59,240 nucleotides of DNA from Nemertoderma westbladi (taxonomy: Eukaryota; Xenacoelomorpha; Nemertodermatida; Nemertodermatidae): contig JAUCBJ010000779.1 in the NCBI GenBank assembly GCA_032718475.1, positions 1-59,240 of the forward strand, read 5' to 3'. Numbering within the stretch: the first letter of the stretch is position 1; every line of letters begins with the position of its first letter. Shown here in pieces: positions 11,086-22,487 of this stretch. The notes under the pieces are model-generated. The model did not search any database and was not told the origin of the DNA. It saw only the letters and a list, made by a program, of their open reading frames with translations. A program made the position numbers and the translations under genes.

Positions 11086-13928
11086 CCGCACTACCCTATC
11101 GCCTACATTATCTCTCCCTGTAGTATGTGCAGTAAGGCCTACAGTATGTCCTGCAGTCTGTATGTGTCCCTCCGGACCGAAGTTTAACCTTCTCGAATAA
11201 TCCAAGAAGTCCTCCCACGATCTGGCCTTACCCTCGATCGGCAGCTACATCCCGTCGGAAGTTTCTCTTCGATTCCCTCTCCTATTCTCGTCCTCGTACC
11301 GGTATGCCCTGTACCCCTCTCTCGGCATATAGTACACCTCGCCAGGTTGCGTCTCTGTGGGACGACGGCAATCTCCTGGAGTTCGACGCCACCGACTCTC
11401 CAACTCCATCTCTACTACCGATGGCTCGCTATCCGTCCTCGCTCTCCTGTTTCTCGCAACGACACTTCTTCTACTCTCTTCTCTTCTTCTTTCTGCAGTG
11501 TAGCGTCCCCGCTCGAGAGATCTCTCGTCGACCTCCCGGTTAAACGCTACTGTTCTTCTTCCCTCTTCTGACTGGGCTTGACGTCTCGTCGCTCGCCCAC
11601 TCGCGACACTAACTTCCCTCTCTCTAGCCCGTCGCATGCCGCCTGGGATATTTGTAATCCCCCTACTATTCTCCATCGCCGGGTGCTGCAGTTCACCTAG
11701 TTCGCCCTGCACATTATCCGCCAACGCCTGTGGGACACTCTCTGCCCCCCCCAAACCCCCTCTCGCCGCTAATCTCTCGTTGTGGGGCTCCTTTAGCCCC
11801 CCCCCCCACTCACCACCTATCACTTCACTATCTCTCACTTTGCCTCTACGCCCCTCTCTAGTCGACGCACTATCTCTACTGCGGCTGGCTCTATTCTCCC
11901 CCGCCTCTCCCTCTATCACTGCGTGGCCTGGCAGGCTCCCGTTGGGTTGACTCACCCTCGCTACTCTCTGCGTATTAACTACATGACCTACCAGGCTCCC
12001 CTTGGGGTCTCTCACCCCCGTTACCCCCTGCGTACTGATTATGTGGCCTGGCAGGCTCTCGTTGGCCAGGCCACCTACATCTGCCGCGTTTATATTAATA
12101 GCACCAGTATCAATATTATTTTCTAAATTATTTAAATTATTAGAATTATTCTGTGCTGAATTCGGGTTATTATTATTTAGATTATTTTGCGTATTTAAAT
12201 TTAAATTATTTGAATTATTTTGTATATTCGAATCTAGATTATTATTTGAATTATTTGGATTATTATTTAGATTAGGAATGTTTGGATTTAAATTATTATT
12301 GTCGGGCAAAATATTATTTCCTGCAATGAAAGTTTGATTAGGGTTGTCTACTACGGTACTATTAATATTAACGCCTTCTAGCGTATTATTATTACCCCCC
12401 CCCCCCCCCGCCCGTACGGTTACACCAGTCTTGGGTCTGTCGTCCGGTCCCTGTAAGTGGGGTATTAACAAATGTTTCCATAACATCTGGCTCCTCGTAA
12501 ATACTACCCGAGCCAGCCTCACTCTCTGATAGCCCCAACTGTGCCAGTTCTAATCGGCGTTTTTGTTTGGCCTGATATTGCATAAGCCCCCTTAACTGGG
12601 CGTGCATATCATCCCGCATGCGTTTTCCCGCTCTCTCTCTCTCTCTATCCTCTCGCAAACTCTGGTTCGCCAACTCTGTTTCTCTCGCCACCCGCTCTCT
12701 ACGCTCGCTGTCTACTCTCGCTTCTCGCTCTCTATGTTCGTTCATCTCTCTCGTCTCTCGCTCCTTACGCTCGTTCTCCGCTCTCGTCTCTCGCTCAAGG
12801 CGTTCCTTCTCTACTCTTGCTTCTCGTTCCTTACGTTCCTTCTCTACTCTCGTTTCTCGCTCCTTACATTCCTCCTCTACTCTCATTTCTCACTCCTTAC
12901 GTTCCTCCTCTACTCTCGTTTCTCGCTCCTTGCATTCCTCTGCCTCTCTTCCTTCTTGTTCTCTACAATTTCTCGCCACCCTCTCGGCCCTCTCTCTACA
13001 CTCCCTCAACAACTCCCTCTCTTTCTCCAACAACGCAGTTCCCTCATCCAACTGCCTCTCTAACTCTTTCTGGTCTAGCGCCACCATGTCTAATTGACAT
13101 GCCAGATCTATCTCTAACACCCTTCTTGCTTTTACGGAGGATGTAGCGGACTTATCGGTCGCGACGGACTCCCGTTGCCTCTCTGTCCTACTAACTTTCC
13201 CCCGCTTTCTGGGGTTCTCGCTAACCGACGAGACCAAATCCTCGGGGTTAACCTCGGATTCGTCCTCGTGCGGGTCTGCCCAACCCACTAACTTAATTCC
13301 CCTAGCATCCACTAAATACGGCCCTATGTACACTACTTGGGGCTCCATTATCCCGGACCACCACAGTTCAAATAGTTCGGTGGCGACCCCCTCGCTCTCT
13401 CACTCGCTAGTTCTCCCTGCCCGAAACGAACTAGGTATCTGAAATGTTTGTTCGACTCATCTAGTCGCTGGCTCAACTTCCCCTGGTCTACCTTTGCTCC
13501 CTCTCTGGCCTCTTTGAGCTGTTTCTTTGTGGCGTTGTAGGCCCGTCGAAGCCAATTGCTGGTTCCGACGTCCTCGTCGCCGACATCTCCTCCTCCTCTC
13601 CTGGTTCGGCGTCGTACCGGCGGCCCCATGTCGCCGTTCCGGTGGGCCATCCATCGCCCTTGGCCTGTGGCTTGCTGGCGACTTCGGCACTTCGACTGCC
13701 GTCGTGCGTGGACTCGTCCTCTCGTTGTAGTAGGCGGCCGCCCTCCGCTTGGGCTGCCGGATCGTCTCTCGTCGGCGAATCCGGCATTGCGGGTCGATAC
13801 CATCACGTCGCGGCCTCGTGAATCGTTTCGTTGGTATCATCCGGGGTCTGCGGGAGTGTCCTCTCTCCCTCTAGATCTCGGGGCTCTGTGCTCATCTTTA
13901 ACTTTCTCTCTTGGTGGCTGGCAGTCAT
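11086..13928 (-). pseudogene. Family-B gag, duplicate copy (B3), truncated
   Basis: N-terminal two thirds of the gag found at 23383-27315, nearly identical to it. The ATG at 13928 is intact here (GTG in B1). Order of segments: charged N-terminus; a long Glu/Arg-rich coiled coil (about 12620-13090) of repeats like RVEKERKERE; a Gly run; an Asn-rich tract (about 12140-12310); short GHVVNTQ-type repeats; an Arg-rich segment. A TGA near 13809 replaces a CGA kept in B1. In the coiled coil the GA-repeat keeps frame here where B1 has slipped. A shared in-frame TAG lies near 11247. The gag core and everything downstream are deleted. Confidence 0.85.
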
Positions 13929-13954
13929 AGTTTACAGTGGTGGGAATTTCGTAC

Positions 13955-15123
13955 TGTGACGGGATCAGGGGATCCCGACCGGTTTATTACGTTACGCGTC
14001 ACCGTGTAATTGGGAAAAAGATAGTTTGTCTTTGTCGTTCCGATATTGTTATAGGTTAATCCAGATAGTGATATAGAATATAATAGCACAGTTGATTGTA
14101 ATTGAATGTTAATAGTAATATAAATGTTATACCGGTAGTGACGGTGACGGTACGAAATGTCACCGATCTGCACTAGATGACTGAGTAAACTGAACTGACC
14201 GGTATTGGTATACAATATAATATATGATTGTCATCCCTACATTACTTTGGCCTCTATATCTAGCGGATGCTTCCCTCGCCCTTATTGGCTAATAGTTTAA
14301 TTCTCGGCTCTCACCTCTGTGGGAGTGCGTCCCCCCCGCTGCTGTTACTTTCCCTCTCGAGGTGGTTTGACCTCTAACCGCTATCCACCCTATCCGCTCA
14401 CACTCCCCCCCATGCTATCTTCCCAGTGAGAAGATAGCATCACCTTCGAGTGCGCTTCAATTCCGCTGGAACCCGGTCTACTATCGGGTGTGGGGTGGAG
14501 TTCTTTTATTTTGAGTCAGCTTTCCAGGCCGCTCCCTCTGGGTATGATATTACTACCCCCTCTTGGTGCAACTCCAACCTATGTTGCACCAAGACATCTG
14601 GCGTCTCGGTTCGAGACAATTGTGGACCTCTCTCACACAATTTTTATCTCCACTCCACTCTAACTCTTCTCTACTTCTCTCTACTTCCACTCTAACTCTT
14701 CTCTACTCCTCTCTACTTCCACTCTAACTTTCGGACCTCCTTGTCCCTCACTCTGCCTCTTACTCCTCCCCCCCCCCCCACATTTGAATCGCACCCGTAC
14801 TCTCTTCTCACGCCTCAACACCACCTCTCACTAACTCTCCTGCGTTCTATGCTCCACCCTTATTCGCTCGACTCGTTCCTGACGAACCCCACCCTCCCCT
14901 TTCGCGCCGTCGCGCTCAGGAAGTGTGAGTCGTCTAGTGTCTCGTTCTGTCATAGTCAATTGGCCCCCAGTCCCAGTAGCTAGTTGGAAAAAGGTTACAT
15001 GACTATAGTACTTACTTTGATTATATTGGTTATATGATTATATTCTATTCTAATGATTACTACATACGTACATACTAATTGCACTTTTAATTAAATTTGC
15101 ACTTAGGAGTTCGTATTACTTCA
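13955..15123 (-). repeat. Family-B LTR (1169 bp) shared by B3 and B1
   Basis: On the minus strand it runs from TGAAGTAATACG to CCCGTCACA, so it has TG...CA ends. It lies 26 bases upstream of the B3 gag ATG and directly downstream of B1 ORF3, so it serves as 5' LTR of one copy and 3' LTR of the other. Two hairpins are visible: GAGGT/ACCTC near 14362-14377 and the 11 bp stem at 14412-14440. The stretch 14640-14760 is rich in CTACTTCCACTCTAACT repeats. Confidence 0.85.
14412..14440. promoter_or_regulatory. Stem-loop in family-B LTR
   Basis: ATGCTATCTTC (14412-14422) pairs with GAAGATAGCAT (14430-14440) around a 7-base loop. The same stem occurs in the B2 LTR at 28281-28309. Its place is homologous to the unrelated-sequence stem of the solo LTR at 4265-4296. 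Confidence 0.65.
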
Positions 15124-15167
15124 CATGTGGTGCCTTCCAGGCATCCCCACATCTCCCCCTCCAAGTT

Positions 15168-15519
15168 CTAGTTCGCCCCTCCTGTCTTTGAGAACCATCT
15201 CAGTTCCTTCCCTCTGTCGTCGTCATGTCTCGGTCGCATTCTGGTCGTCGCCGCTCCCTTGTTCTTGTCCTCCTTAAGGTTCCTCATCCTTGCCGTTACT
15301 TCCCTACTGATTCCCGTCGTCGACTCCTTGGGTGCTGGTGTTATTAGCTCCCGGTATCGCTTCGCGGGTGGCCCCTCCGAATGGCCCTGCTGACGCTGCT
15401 TCCCCCTAGTGGCGTCCCATAGGATCACCTTCATGGCCCGCGGCACATGCTCCGCCAGGAAGTCTCTGAACTCTCCCCGGTTCTGTGTCTTCCATCTGTC
15501 TAAATACATACCTCTGTGT
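15168..15519 (-). pseudogene. B1 ORF3, C-terminal segment beyond the PLE insertion
   Basis: A basic 113-residue segment (MYLDRWKTQNRG onward, to SKTGGAN) with clear coding character. It continues B1 ORF3 on the far side of the PLE insertion, though the frame through the junction is unclear. B2 has no equivalent: there ORF3 ends in zinc knuckles. I recognise no domain. The stop lies about 45 bases before the LTR. Confidence 0.55.
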
Positions 15520-16669
15520 TTAGTTAATAGTCGATTGAGGATGGTAAGGCAATATCAATAAGAATTAAGTTTTATTTACTGTTTTAATATAATAAAATAA
15601 ATATATTTCAAGGGCTAAGGGCCCACATTGTCAATAATCAACTGAATGTAAACAGAATTAATGAATTATTACAGCTACCTATTTATGAAATGTTTTTAAC
15701 AGTACAAAGGTACCTAACTAGCTAACTACTAAATTACTATACGCACAAAATTATTTAATTTTCAGGAACCCCCCGCTTTCCAACACTGCTATACTTAAAT
15801 GATCTACGTCTGTGGATAAATCTCTTGTTAACTGCCCGGGGTCCCAATGATTGAATATACATACTCTCTAATATTAGCCTACCGTGCAAGTCTGACACTC
15901 TCCCTATCACTGTTGCCCTATCCCATAATGGAATGTGTCCAGTAGCTACATGATGGCCCGACAACTCGGATGCTTTGGGCCTACGGTGTTTAACATCGCC
16001 CTGATGCTGGGTCAGACGGACATCAAGACTGTATAAGGTTTGGCCTACATATATGTTGCCACATCAACACTGTATCTGATACACTATACCTCTGGGAGGG
16101 TATTTCGGTTTATGGCCTCTAAGTAGGTATGATCTTAACGTTCTACCCCTAACCGTATATGTGCCGACATCATATTTCTTACACATTCGTTCTAGAGGTT
16201 CTGTTAGTCCCTTTACATAAGGCAGTCCTATATTGACTTCAGGGCGTTGTGGCTTTGTTGGTATGTCTTCACTGGTTACCTTAAGGCTATCAAAGGACTT
16301 ATTACACTTTCGTAAGGAATTATAAATGACCCTAGTTGGATAACCATTGGACATAAGTGAGTCAGTTAACTGCGATTGAGTGCGCCCTCTAGCGTCTCGA
16401 TCCGAACATAATTTGTTAGTCCTATAGAATAACCCACTACACACACTTCTCTTAACTCTCGGGTGATGATTAGAGCTGAAATTCAAATAGCGATGGGAAT
16501 GTGTCGGTTTGTGATATATGGTAGTACGGAATGTTCCTTTACTTAAAGTTACTAAGGTGTCCAAGAAGGCTAAGGACCCATCACTGTGTTGCTTGTCTAC
16601 AGTAAATTTAATTAAAACAGTAATTAAAAAAAAAGTAATTAAAACAGTAAATAAAACTTAATTCTTATT
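15520..16669 (-). mobile_element. 5'-truncated Penelope-like element, 1150 bp
   Basis: Inserted in B1 ORF3 with a 13 bp duplication CATACCTCTGTGT (15507-15519 and 16670-16682). The ends carry an inverted repeat of about 32 bases (15552-15583 against about 16638-16669), in keeping with the terminal-repeat arrangements of PLEs. The right end also has a short direct repeat around TAATTAAAACAGTAA. Only the distal part of the coding region remains. Confidence 0.8.
15755..16620 (-). pseudogene. PLE RT C-terminus plus GIY-YIG-type endonuclease
   Basis: Starts inside the RT distal region (DGSLAFLDTLV, then TTIYHKPTHSHRYLNF), which is characteristic of Penelope-like elements. The linker with GLPYVKGLTEPLERM follows, then the endonuclease motifs GIVY and NIYVGQT, an Arg in DVRLTQH, and a distal Glu in LILESMYIQSLG. 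An in-frame TGA at 16064-16066 splits the endonuclease; the same frame continues to the stop near 15755. The endonuclease would nick target DNA for priming. The RT fingers and palm are missing. PLE assignment is firm; the clade is not resolved. Confidence 0.85.
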
Positions 16670-16682
16670 CATACCTCTGTGT

Positions 16683-18668
16683 ATTCATCTGTGTAGTCAG
16701 GCAACTCGTCCCCTTCTGGAATCGGTACAAGCAGCTCCTTTCCTGGTGAGTAAGTCTCCCACAGTAGTCGCAGCCGAGTACCAAAGCGTCCCGCCCCAAG
16801 CCGTCCTTCACCCCAAGCGATCTCCTCGGTCTATGGAGTCGCTGGTAAGCAAACTTCTGGACGTTAACGTCCCTGTCCATGTCTATCTCCTCATCTCGCC
16901 CGGGCATCATCTCTCTGAATACTACCCATGGTGCCGTTGCCGGTTGCTCGTCCAACCTGATGGTGCTCCCCGCGAAATCCATCGCCGGCTCCTCATGCAC
17001 CCAGGCCCGCTTGCCGGGTCTATTCCAGAAGGCCTCGCCTCGCTGGCCGTCACCACTCTCCCGCCAACCCAGTCCGTATCTGAGTGGCCGATTCTCCCGA
17101 TGGGCGGCATCTCTCCGAACTCGTCGTCATCCTCGTCCTCCTCTGGGAGTGGCTCCAAACCCGGTATCCCGGTGGGTCCACTGTGTCCCTTCCCACCTTG
17201 GCTTTCGCCCGTGACTCTCCATCCTTCCAGCTCCCCTGGCCTTCTCTTCGCGAAATCGCCCTCGGCGCCCGCTGGTATGGGCATCGCCTGCAATCCCGAT
17301 GTCGACTGTTTCGGCGAACCCTCTGTCCACCCTAACTCTCGCCCTAGAGACTCGCCCGAGCTCCCTGATGTCCAGTGTAAATCGTCCAAGGCCACCTGGG
17401 CCTCGAACCCGTAGCCCTCTCCTCTAGCTACTGCCTCTCTTTCATCTGCCTCCCGCCTTTCTCGTCTAGCGATTTCTTCCAATCACTTCGCCTCTTGTCT
17501 ATCCGCCTCTAGCTGCTCCCACCTCTGATACGGTGTATCCACCTCCCTGTCTACTAGATATCGGCAGTTGTAATATACCGACTCGCACTTCAGCCCCGGG
17601 TGGTCTACCAGACCCTCGAAAGCCACTTTGAAGGCTCTTCTGTAGTTCAGGGGTGATCCTGATAGCAGAAATGCCGTTGGCTCACTTTCGATAACCACGG
17701 ACATGAATAGGTTTAATAAACCTATCATTATCAAATCCTCCTGCAGGATATATCACTTCTGATATATCTTTATCGCTCCTCTCCGGAATTGATACACCTC
17801 TTGTTTCCCCGGCCTCGCTCCCCACTTCAGCGAATTCGCCAACTCCGCTCCGTACTCCTCCCTGAATTTACCCCAGTCCATTGGCTTGTGGCATACGAGC
17901 CCCATTAGCTGGCCCATCGCCACCGCTCCACAATGGCCCGTGTTCTCTACTAGTCCCAACCTGGCTGGCCCTGTCATAGCCATTAGCCATGTAGACCGTT
18001 TGCATGTCCAGGAGGTTGGGGGTCTCCAGACCGATGATCCTCTCCGCATTGTCGCGGATCGCCGATCCCACCTTTATCGTCGACTTCTCTCTTACTATGT
18101 TCTGCACCGCCCTTGGCAACCGGTTTAACTTCGGCCCGTTCTTCTTCCCATACGTTCCCAGATCGAACAGGAATGTATCCCCATTTGGCGCAGCCCAATG
18201 CAGAAGTATGGTTCTGGCCGACCCCGCCGACCCTCTTCTCAAACCTTCCTCGTCTTCCACGGTCCCCTCATCGTCCAGGACCATGTATCCTCCCCTGCTG
18301 ACGGACTCTACGAACCTCTTCCAGTCCTTTTTCGGTGGTTCCCTCGGATACTTCGGTATCCCAAACTTCGCCTCGTCTCCCTTTACCACGTAGTTGAAAT
18401 GCTCGAAGATCGCGTTGTCTAGCGACGGCGTCCCGTAGGTCCCGACCAGCCGCCTCTCATGCACCTCCCTGAAATGGTCCTGTAGCGCTCGCGCTTTGTG
18501 ACCCTTCTCCAGCCGTTCATAGAATCCCCTCGTCTTCTCCTCCGGATGCCTCTCGGTGAAGTCTACTAGTATTTCTTTTCCTCCCATCTCCGTCTTTCTC
18601 TTTCTAACAAGTTTCTCCGCCATTTCGAACACTCTCGATCGCTCACCTATAAGGTGGTGCCTTACCAA
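16683..18668 (-). pseudogene. B1 ORF3: DEDD-exonuclease-like region plus zinc knuckle
   Basis: Third gene of B1, 3' of integrase. From the ATG at 18668: a charged N-terminus (residues 1-125); an Exo I-like motif YMVLDDEGT (128-136); a beta-strand-like stretch ending DTFLFDLGTYG; an Exo II-like KVGSAIRDNAERI with Asp 206; NLLDMQTVY; and, after a shift near 17970 and a TGA at 17753, an Exo III-like YILQEDLIMIG. Further TGA at 17483, then a Ser/Gly/acidic segment (LPEEDEDDDEFGE), a shift near 17030, and a knuckle CDYCGRLTHQERSC. No signal peptide or membrane segment. The exonuclease call rests on motif order only. The PLE splits the gene. Confidence 0.6.
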
Positions 18669-19475
18669 GGCTCAATATAAGTGAGTGATGTAGTTAGGAT
18701 GGTCTGTACGGTCCGATAATGGCCTATCTCTCTCTGAACGCTAGATTTATGCTAATTTTCTTATTTTTACTCCCTAAAAGTGCCAAATTTCCTAAATTCC
18801 CTAATTTTGTCAGTTACTTTTATTGTATTCTAGAATATCCTACTTACTGTTACCATAATTTGTTTAATTTTGATTTTTAATATTTATTTTTAATTCTGCA
18901 ACTGTGCTATTAATATTTATAGCGGATTATTTATTTTGATAATCCCTATTCTGACCTACTCTACGGGCTGTGCAGTACAGTAGTATGTCCAGTGCGGTCT
19001 ACACGATCTGTGCTGCTCTACCCACGTGCCCCCCTCTCACTTCTCACTACTAACTCTACTAACTCTCTTACTCTACTAATTCTTACTAATATTCGAACTA
19101 ACTTCTACTAACTCTTACAAACTCTCACTAGGCTACTAACGGTACTACACGTACCCTCTTACTAACTCTTCTACTAACGGTACTACGTACCCTCTTACTA
19201 CTAACTCTCTAACTAACAGTACTATGTACCCTCTTACTACTCTTACTACTAACTAACGGTACTACGTACCCTCTTACTACTCTTACTAACTCTCTAACTA
19301 ACTTCTATCTGCCTACTTACTTACTACGTACTTACTTACTACTATTACTTTCCTTTCTCTTACTCTTACTCTCTTTCACTATTATTTTATTATTTTATTT
19401 TTTTATATTTTGTGTGGGAAGGGCGTCTCGCCCTCAATCCCACCCCCCTCAGTCCAACACTTGGACGACTAAACT
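18669..19475 (-). other. B1 integrase-ORF3 spacer with short tandem repeats
   Basis: Noncoding, pyrimidine-rich on the plus strand. At 19020-19330 it holds degenerate repeats of ACTAACGGTACTACGTACCC and CTCTTACT. B2 has a larger array at the same place (30236-30640). Such a long gap fits ORF3 being made from its own transcript or spliced RNA, but I see no decisive splice sites. Confidence 0.65.
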
Positions 19476-20687
19476 CTATGGTGCCCCTTCTAGCAGGCAA
19501 CATTTACCTACAGCCCTCCTGTAGGTCTTCCTGTCTTTCGCTCCTATCTTACCCCCTATCCGCACTTCTACCGATCGGACTCTTCCGTCCTCGTCGGAGT
19601 AAGTGTCCACTATTCTTGCTAGCCTCCACTGATTGTTGATGATGGTGTCGTCCATGATGATCACCAAATCACCCTTCTTTAACGCTCTAGTGGTATTTCT
19701 CCACTTGCACCACCTATGTAGTGTGGGTAGGTATTCCTCAACCCACCTCCTCCAGTACTCTGCGCTTATTGCATTAGCGACTTTCCAACTCTGTCGGGAG
19801 TGTATGTCATCTGGGTCTACACCCCGCATGTCGATGGTCGCCGGCCTCTCCATTAGAAAGTGACTGGGTGTCAGCACATCTAGTGATTCTGGGTCGTCAT
19901 TTTCTGGGTATAGCGGTCTGCTATTAATTATACCCTCGCACTTAGCTAGCACCGTCCTTAGTACATCTTCTGTCACCATGTGGGTGTGCATCAACTTCGT
20001 CATCAGACGCTTGGAACTACCCACGAGTCTCTCGACACATCCTAAAGTATGCGGAGCATACGGCGTCCTCTTCTCCCACTTCACCTGTCGTCTCCTCATG
20101 GCTGCCCTGACCTCCTCTCCTACCAGGATGTCCAAGGCCTCTGCCAGCTCGTTCTCCGCGCCCACAAAGTTGGTTCCATTATCGGAGTAGATCACTGCTA
20201 TCGTCCCACCTTTGCGGTCTCTGAATCTCTCTAGGGCATTGATGAATGCCGATGCGGTTGCGTCTTGGGCGAGTTCTATTCCTACCGCCCGTGTGTTGTT
20301 ACATACGAAGATAATGCCGTAGCGTTTCTCCTTGTGCCGCATCACCCTAATCTTTATCGGCCCGAACATATCTACACCGCAGTGCGTGAATGGCGGGTCG
20401 TGCTGTCTCACCCTGCTGGCCGGTAATGGCGCCATCTCCTGTATGGCCCGCTCCTTTCTTGTCCGTCGGCAGGTTTGGCACTGCCCCACTACCGCCTTCA
20501 CCTTCTTTCTTAGCTGCGTGATCCAGAAGGTCCTCCGTATCTCTGTGAGGGTCTGGTTGGTGCTCCTGTGCAATATCGTCTTGTGGGAGTCCCAAATGAT
20601 CTGGTGGACTATCGGCGATCTATTTGGGATGATAATGGGTTTCGGTGGGATGATGAGGCTGTTGTTATTTAGCACTCTGGAGTTCAT
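19476..20687 (-). pseudogene. B1 integrase
   Basis: BEL/Pao integrase, which inserts the cDNA into host DNA. Visible: the HHCC zinc region ending CQTCRR; the catalytic Asp in HCGVDMFGPI; the second Asp in VIYSDNGTNFVGAENE; the catalytic Glu in GCVERLVGSSKRL; then a C-terminal basic domain with LVIIMDDTIINNQWRLARI. The segment from 20687 is open, but its junction to RNase H is broken: B1 lacks about 100 bases present in B2 (near 32050) and shifts frame twice around 20690-20880. It ends at 19476, upstream of ORF3. Confidence 0.9.
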
Positions 20688-22487
20688 TACTAGGATCCCT
20701 TTCGTACCGAATCACGGCCTTGGCTGCTCCCTCCAGATCGATGTTTGGTTTCCTCTTGGCATCCTTGCCAATTCCCTTGAGGAAATCCCCGAAGGCTCTC
20801 CAGTACGCTAGCAACTTCTTGGTCTTGTACCAGCTTGAGCTGTAGCTGAGGAGTTTATCCGTTGGGTTATGGTTCTGGCACATGGTTCTTCTGATATTGG
20901 TTGCACCTCCCTGATCTCCCTCACCATCTGACTATATATATCTTCACCTTCTGAGTCTCCTCCCTCTTCCTCTAGTGTTACTTCCTCTGAGCCCGGGTCC
21001 ACCTTCTTCATCGGTGGCCAGGCCATCTTATCATTCAGGAACTGTGGCCCGTGCTGCCACAATACTTCCTTCTTTAAGAAAGTGTGGCGTACCACGCCCC
21101 TCGATAACAAGTCCGCTGGGTTCTCGTCCGTTGGGCAGTAGTGCAACCTTTCCAACTCTGTCATCGCTCTTATTTCGTCCACCCTATTTGCGACGAATAT
21201 AGGGTATCTCGTCTTCTCATTGTGTAGCCAACCAAGCACTACCATGGAGTCCGTCCAGTAGTGTGTTTCCACTATGTTGGGAATAGTGTCCATCAAGTAG
21301 GCTGTGGCCCTTACTCCTAATCTCGCAGCTGTCAACTCGAGTTTCGGGACCGATGCTGAATCTGGCGGCATCGACTTTGCTTTGCTGAATGCAAGTCTGG
21401 GCTTATGAGCCCCCTCTCATTGTACTAGGTAGAGTGCCGCTCCGTACGCTTCCAATGACGCATCGGAGAACATGTGTAGATCCAGATCCATCATGTCCCC
21501 ATCCGGGAAATACACGTGTGGCATGCTGTACGTCCCCATCTGTTCTAAACTCTCCGTCCACTTACTCCACTGCTTGCTGATTTCTTCCGGTACCTCTGTA
21601 TCCCATTCGTCCTTTAGCATATATACTTTCTTAAGTATCTGTTTCCCTGTAACTAATAGTGGGGATGCTAGGCCTAGGGGATCGTATATCCTTGCTATGT
21701 ACGATACATAGCCCCTCTTTGTGTGGATGTCCGCGCCCTCCTGGCTCAGTTGGTACTTGAACTCGTCTGTCTCCCGGTTCCACACGATCCCCAGCGCCTT
21801 CTGCTGGGACTCTACTCTCTTGTTCGCCATGTCCTGTCCCTTGGCTGTTGTGGGGTTATCCATGGTCGAATCTGGCTGTCTGACCTCTATGGCTTTCATA
21901 AACTCTTCTGAGCTGGACTGGAACTTGGTCAGGTTAAACCCGGATCCCTTCAGGATGTCGCGAACTTCGTGTCCTGTATCCAGTAGTTCTTTAACCGTGT
22001 TTCCAGACTCCATTCCGTCGTCTACATAGAAGCCGCATCGAATCATATCGACGGCTTTGGCGCTATACTTCTCCTCTTTCTCCTCTACTGTATCCCTTAC
22101 AACCACAGTCGTCGTAAATGAGGACGACTTGGCCCCCATATTCTGCACCACCATCTTGTACATAGGTATCGTCGACGGTTCCTCGTCGCCGTTGTACCAT
22201 AGGAAGCGCTGTCTGTCACTATCCTCCTCCGTCACACGGACTTGGTTGAACATGCCTTCAATGTCGCAGGTGAAGGCGTGCCTCCCGTTCCTGAATCTCA
22301 GTAGGACCTCGATTCCTGAGTTATAGATATTGGGACCCTCCAGCAGATAATCGTTTAGACACTTGCCGTTGGTCTTAGCCGACACGTCAACTACCATCCG
22401 CAATTTACCTTTCTTTGGATCTAGAGCCATGTGAAGTGGCAGGTCCTGTCCATGTTCGGTTTGTCGACCGGTAACTCCACGGCCCAT
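20688..22487 (-). pseudogene. B1 reverse transcriptase and RNase H
   Basis: RT palm motifs MVVDVSAKT, FTCDIEGMFNQV and GFYVDDGM are all present with catalytic Asp residues. The BEL-type connection YDPLGLASPLLV follows, then RNase H with LHMFSDASLEAYG, PKLELTAARLG and ETHYWTDSMVVLG, and the NPADLLSRG block. One frame runs through RT and RNase H except for a TGA at 21417-21419. B2 has CGA (Arg) at that codon, so this stop arose by C-to-T. A shift near 22430-22480 separates it from the segment above. Confidence 0.9.

Noticed and set aside
12602-13146. Leu/Ser-rich plus-strand ORFs (also at 25985-26533)
   Set aside because: Mirror images of the Glu/Arg coiled-coil gag repeats on the minus strand.
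13929-13954. tRNA-like CCACCA end next to the B3 LTR
   Set aside because: Only a few bases match, B1 has changed them, and the orientation is wrong for a primer site.
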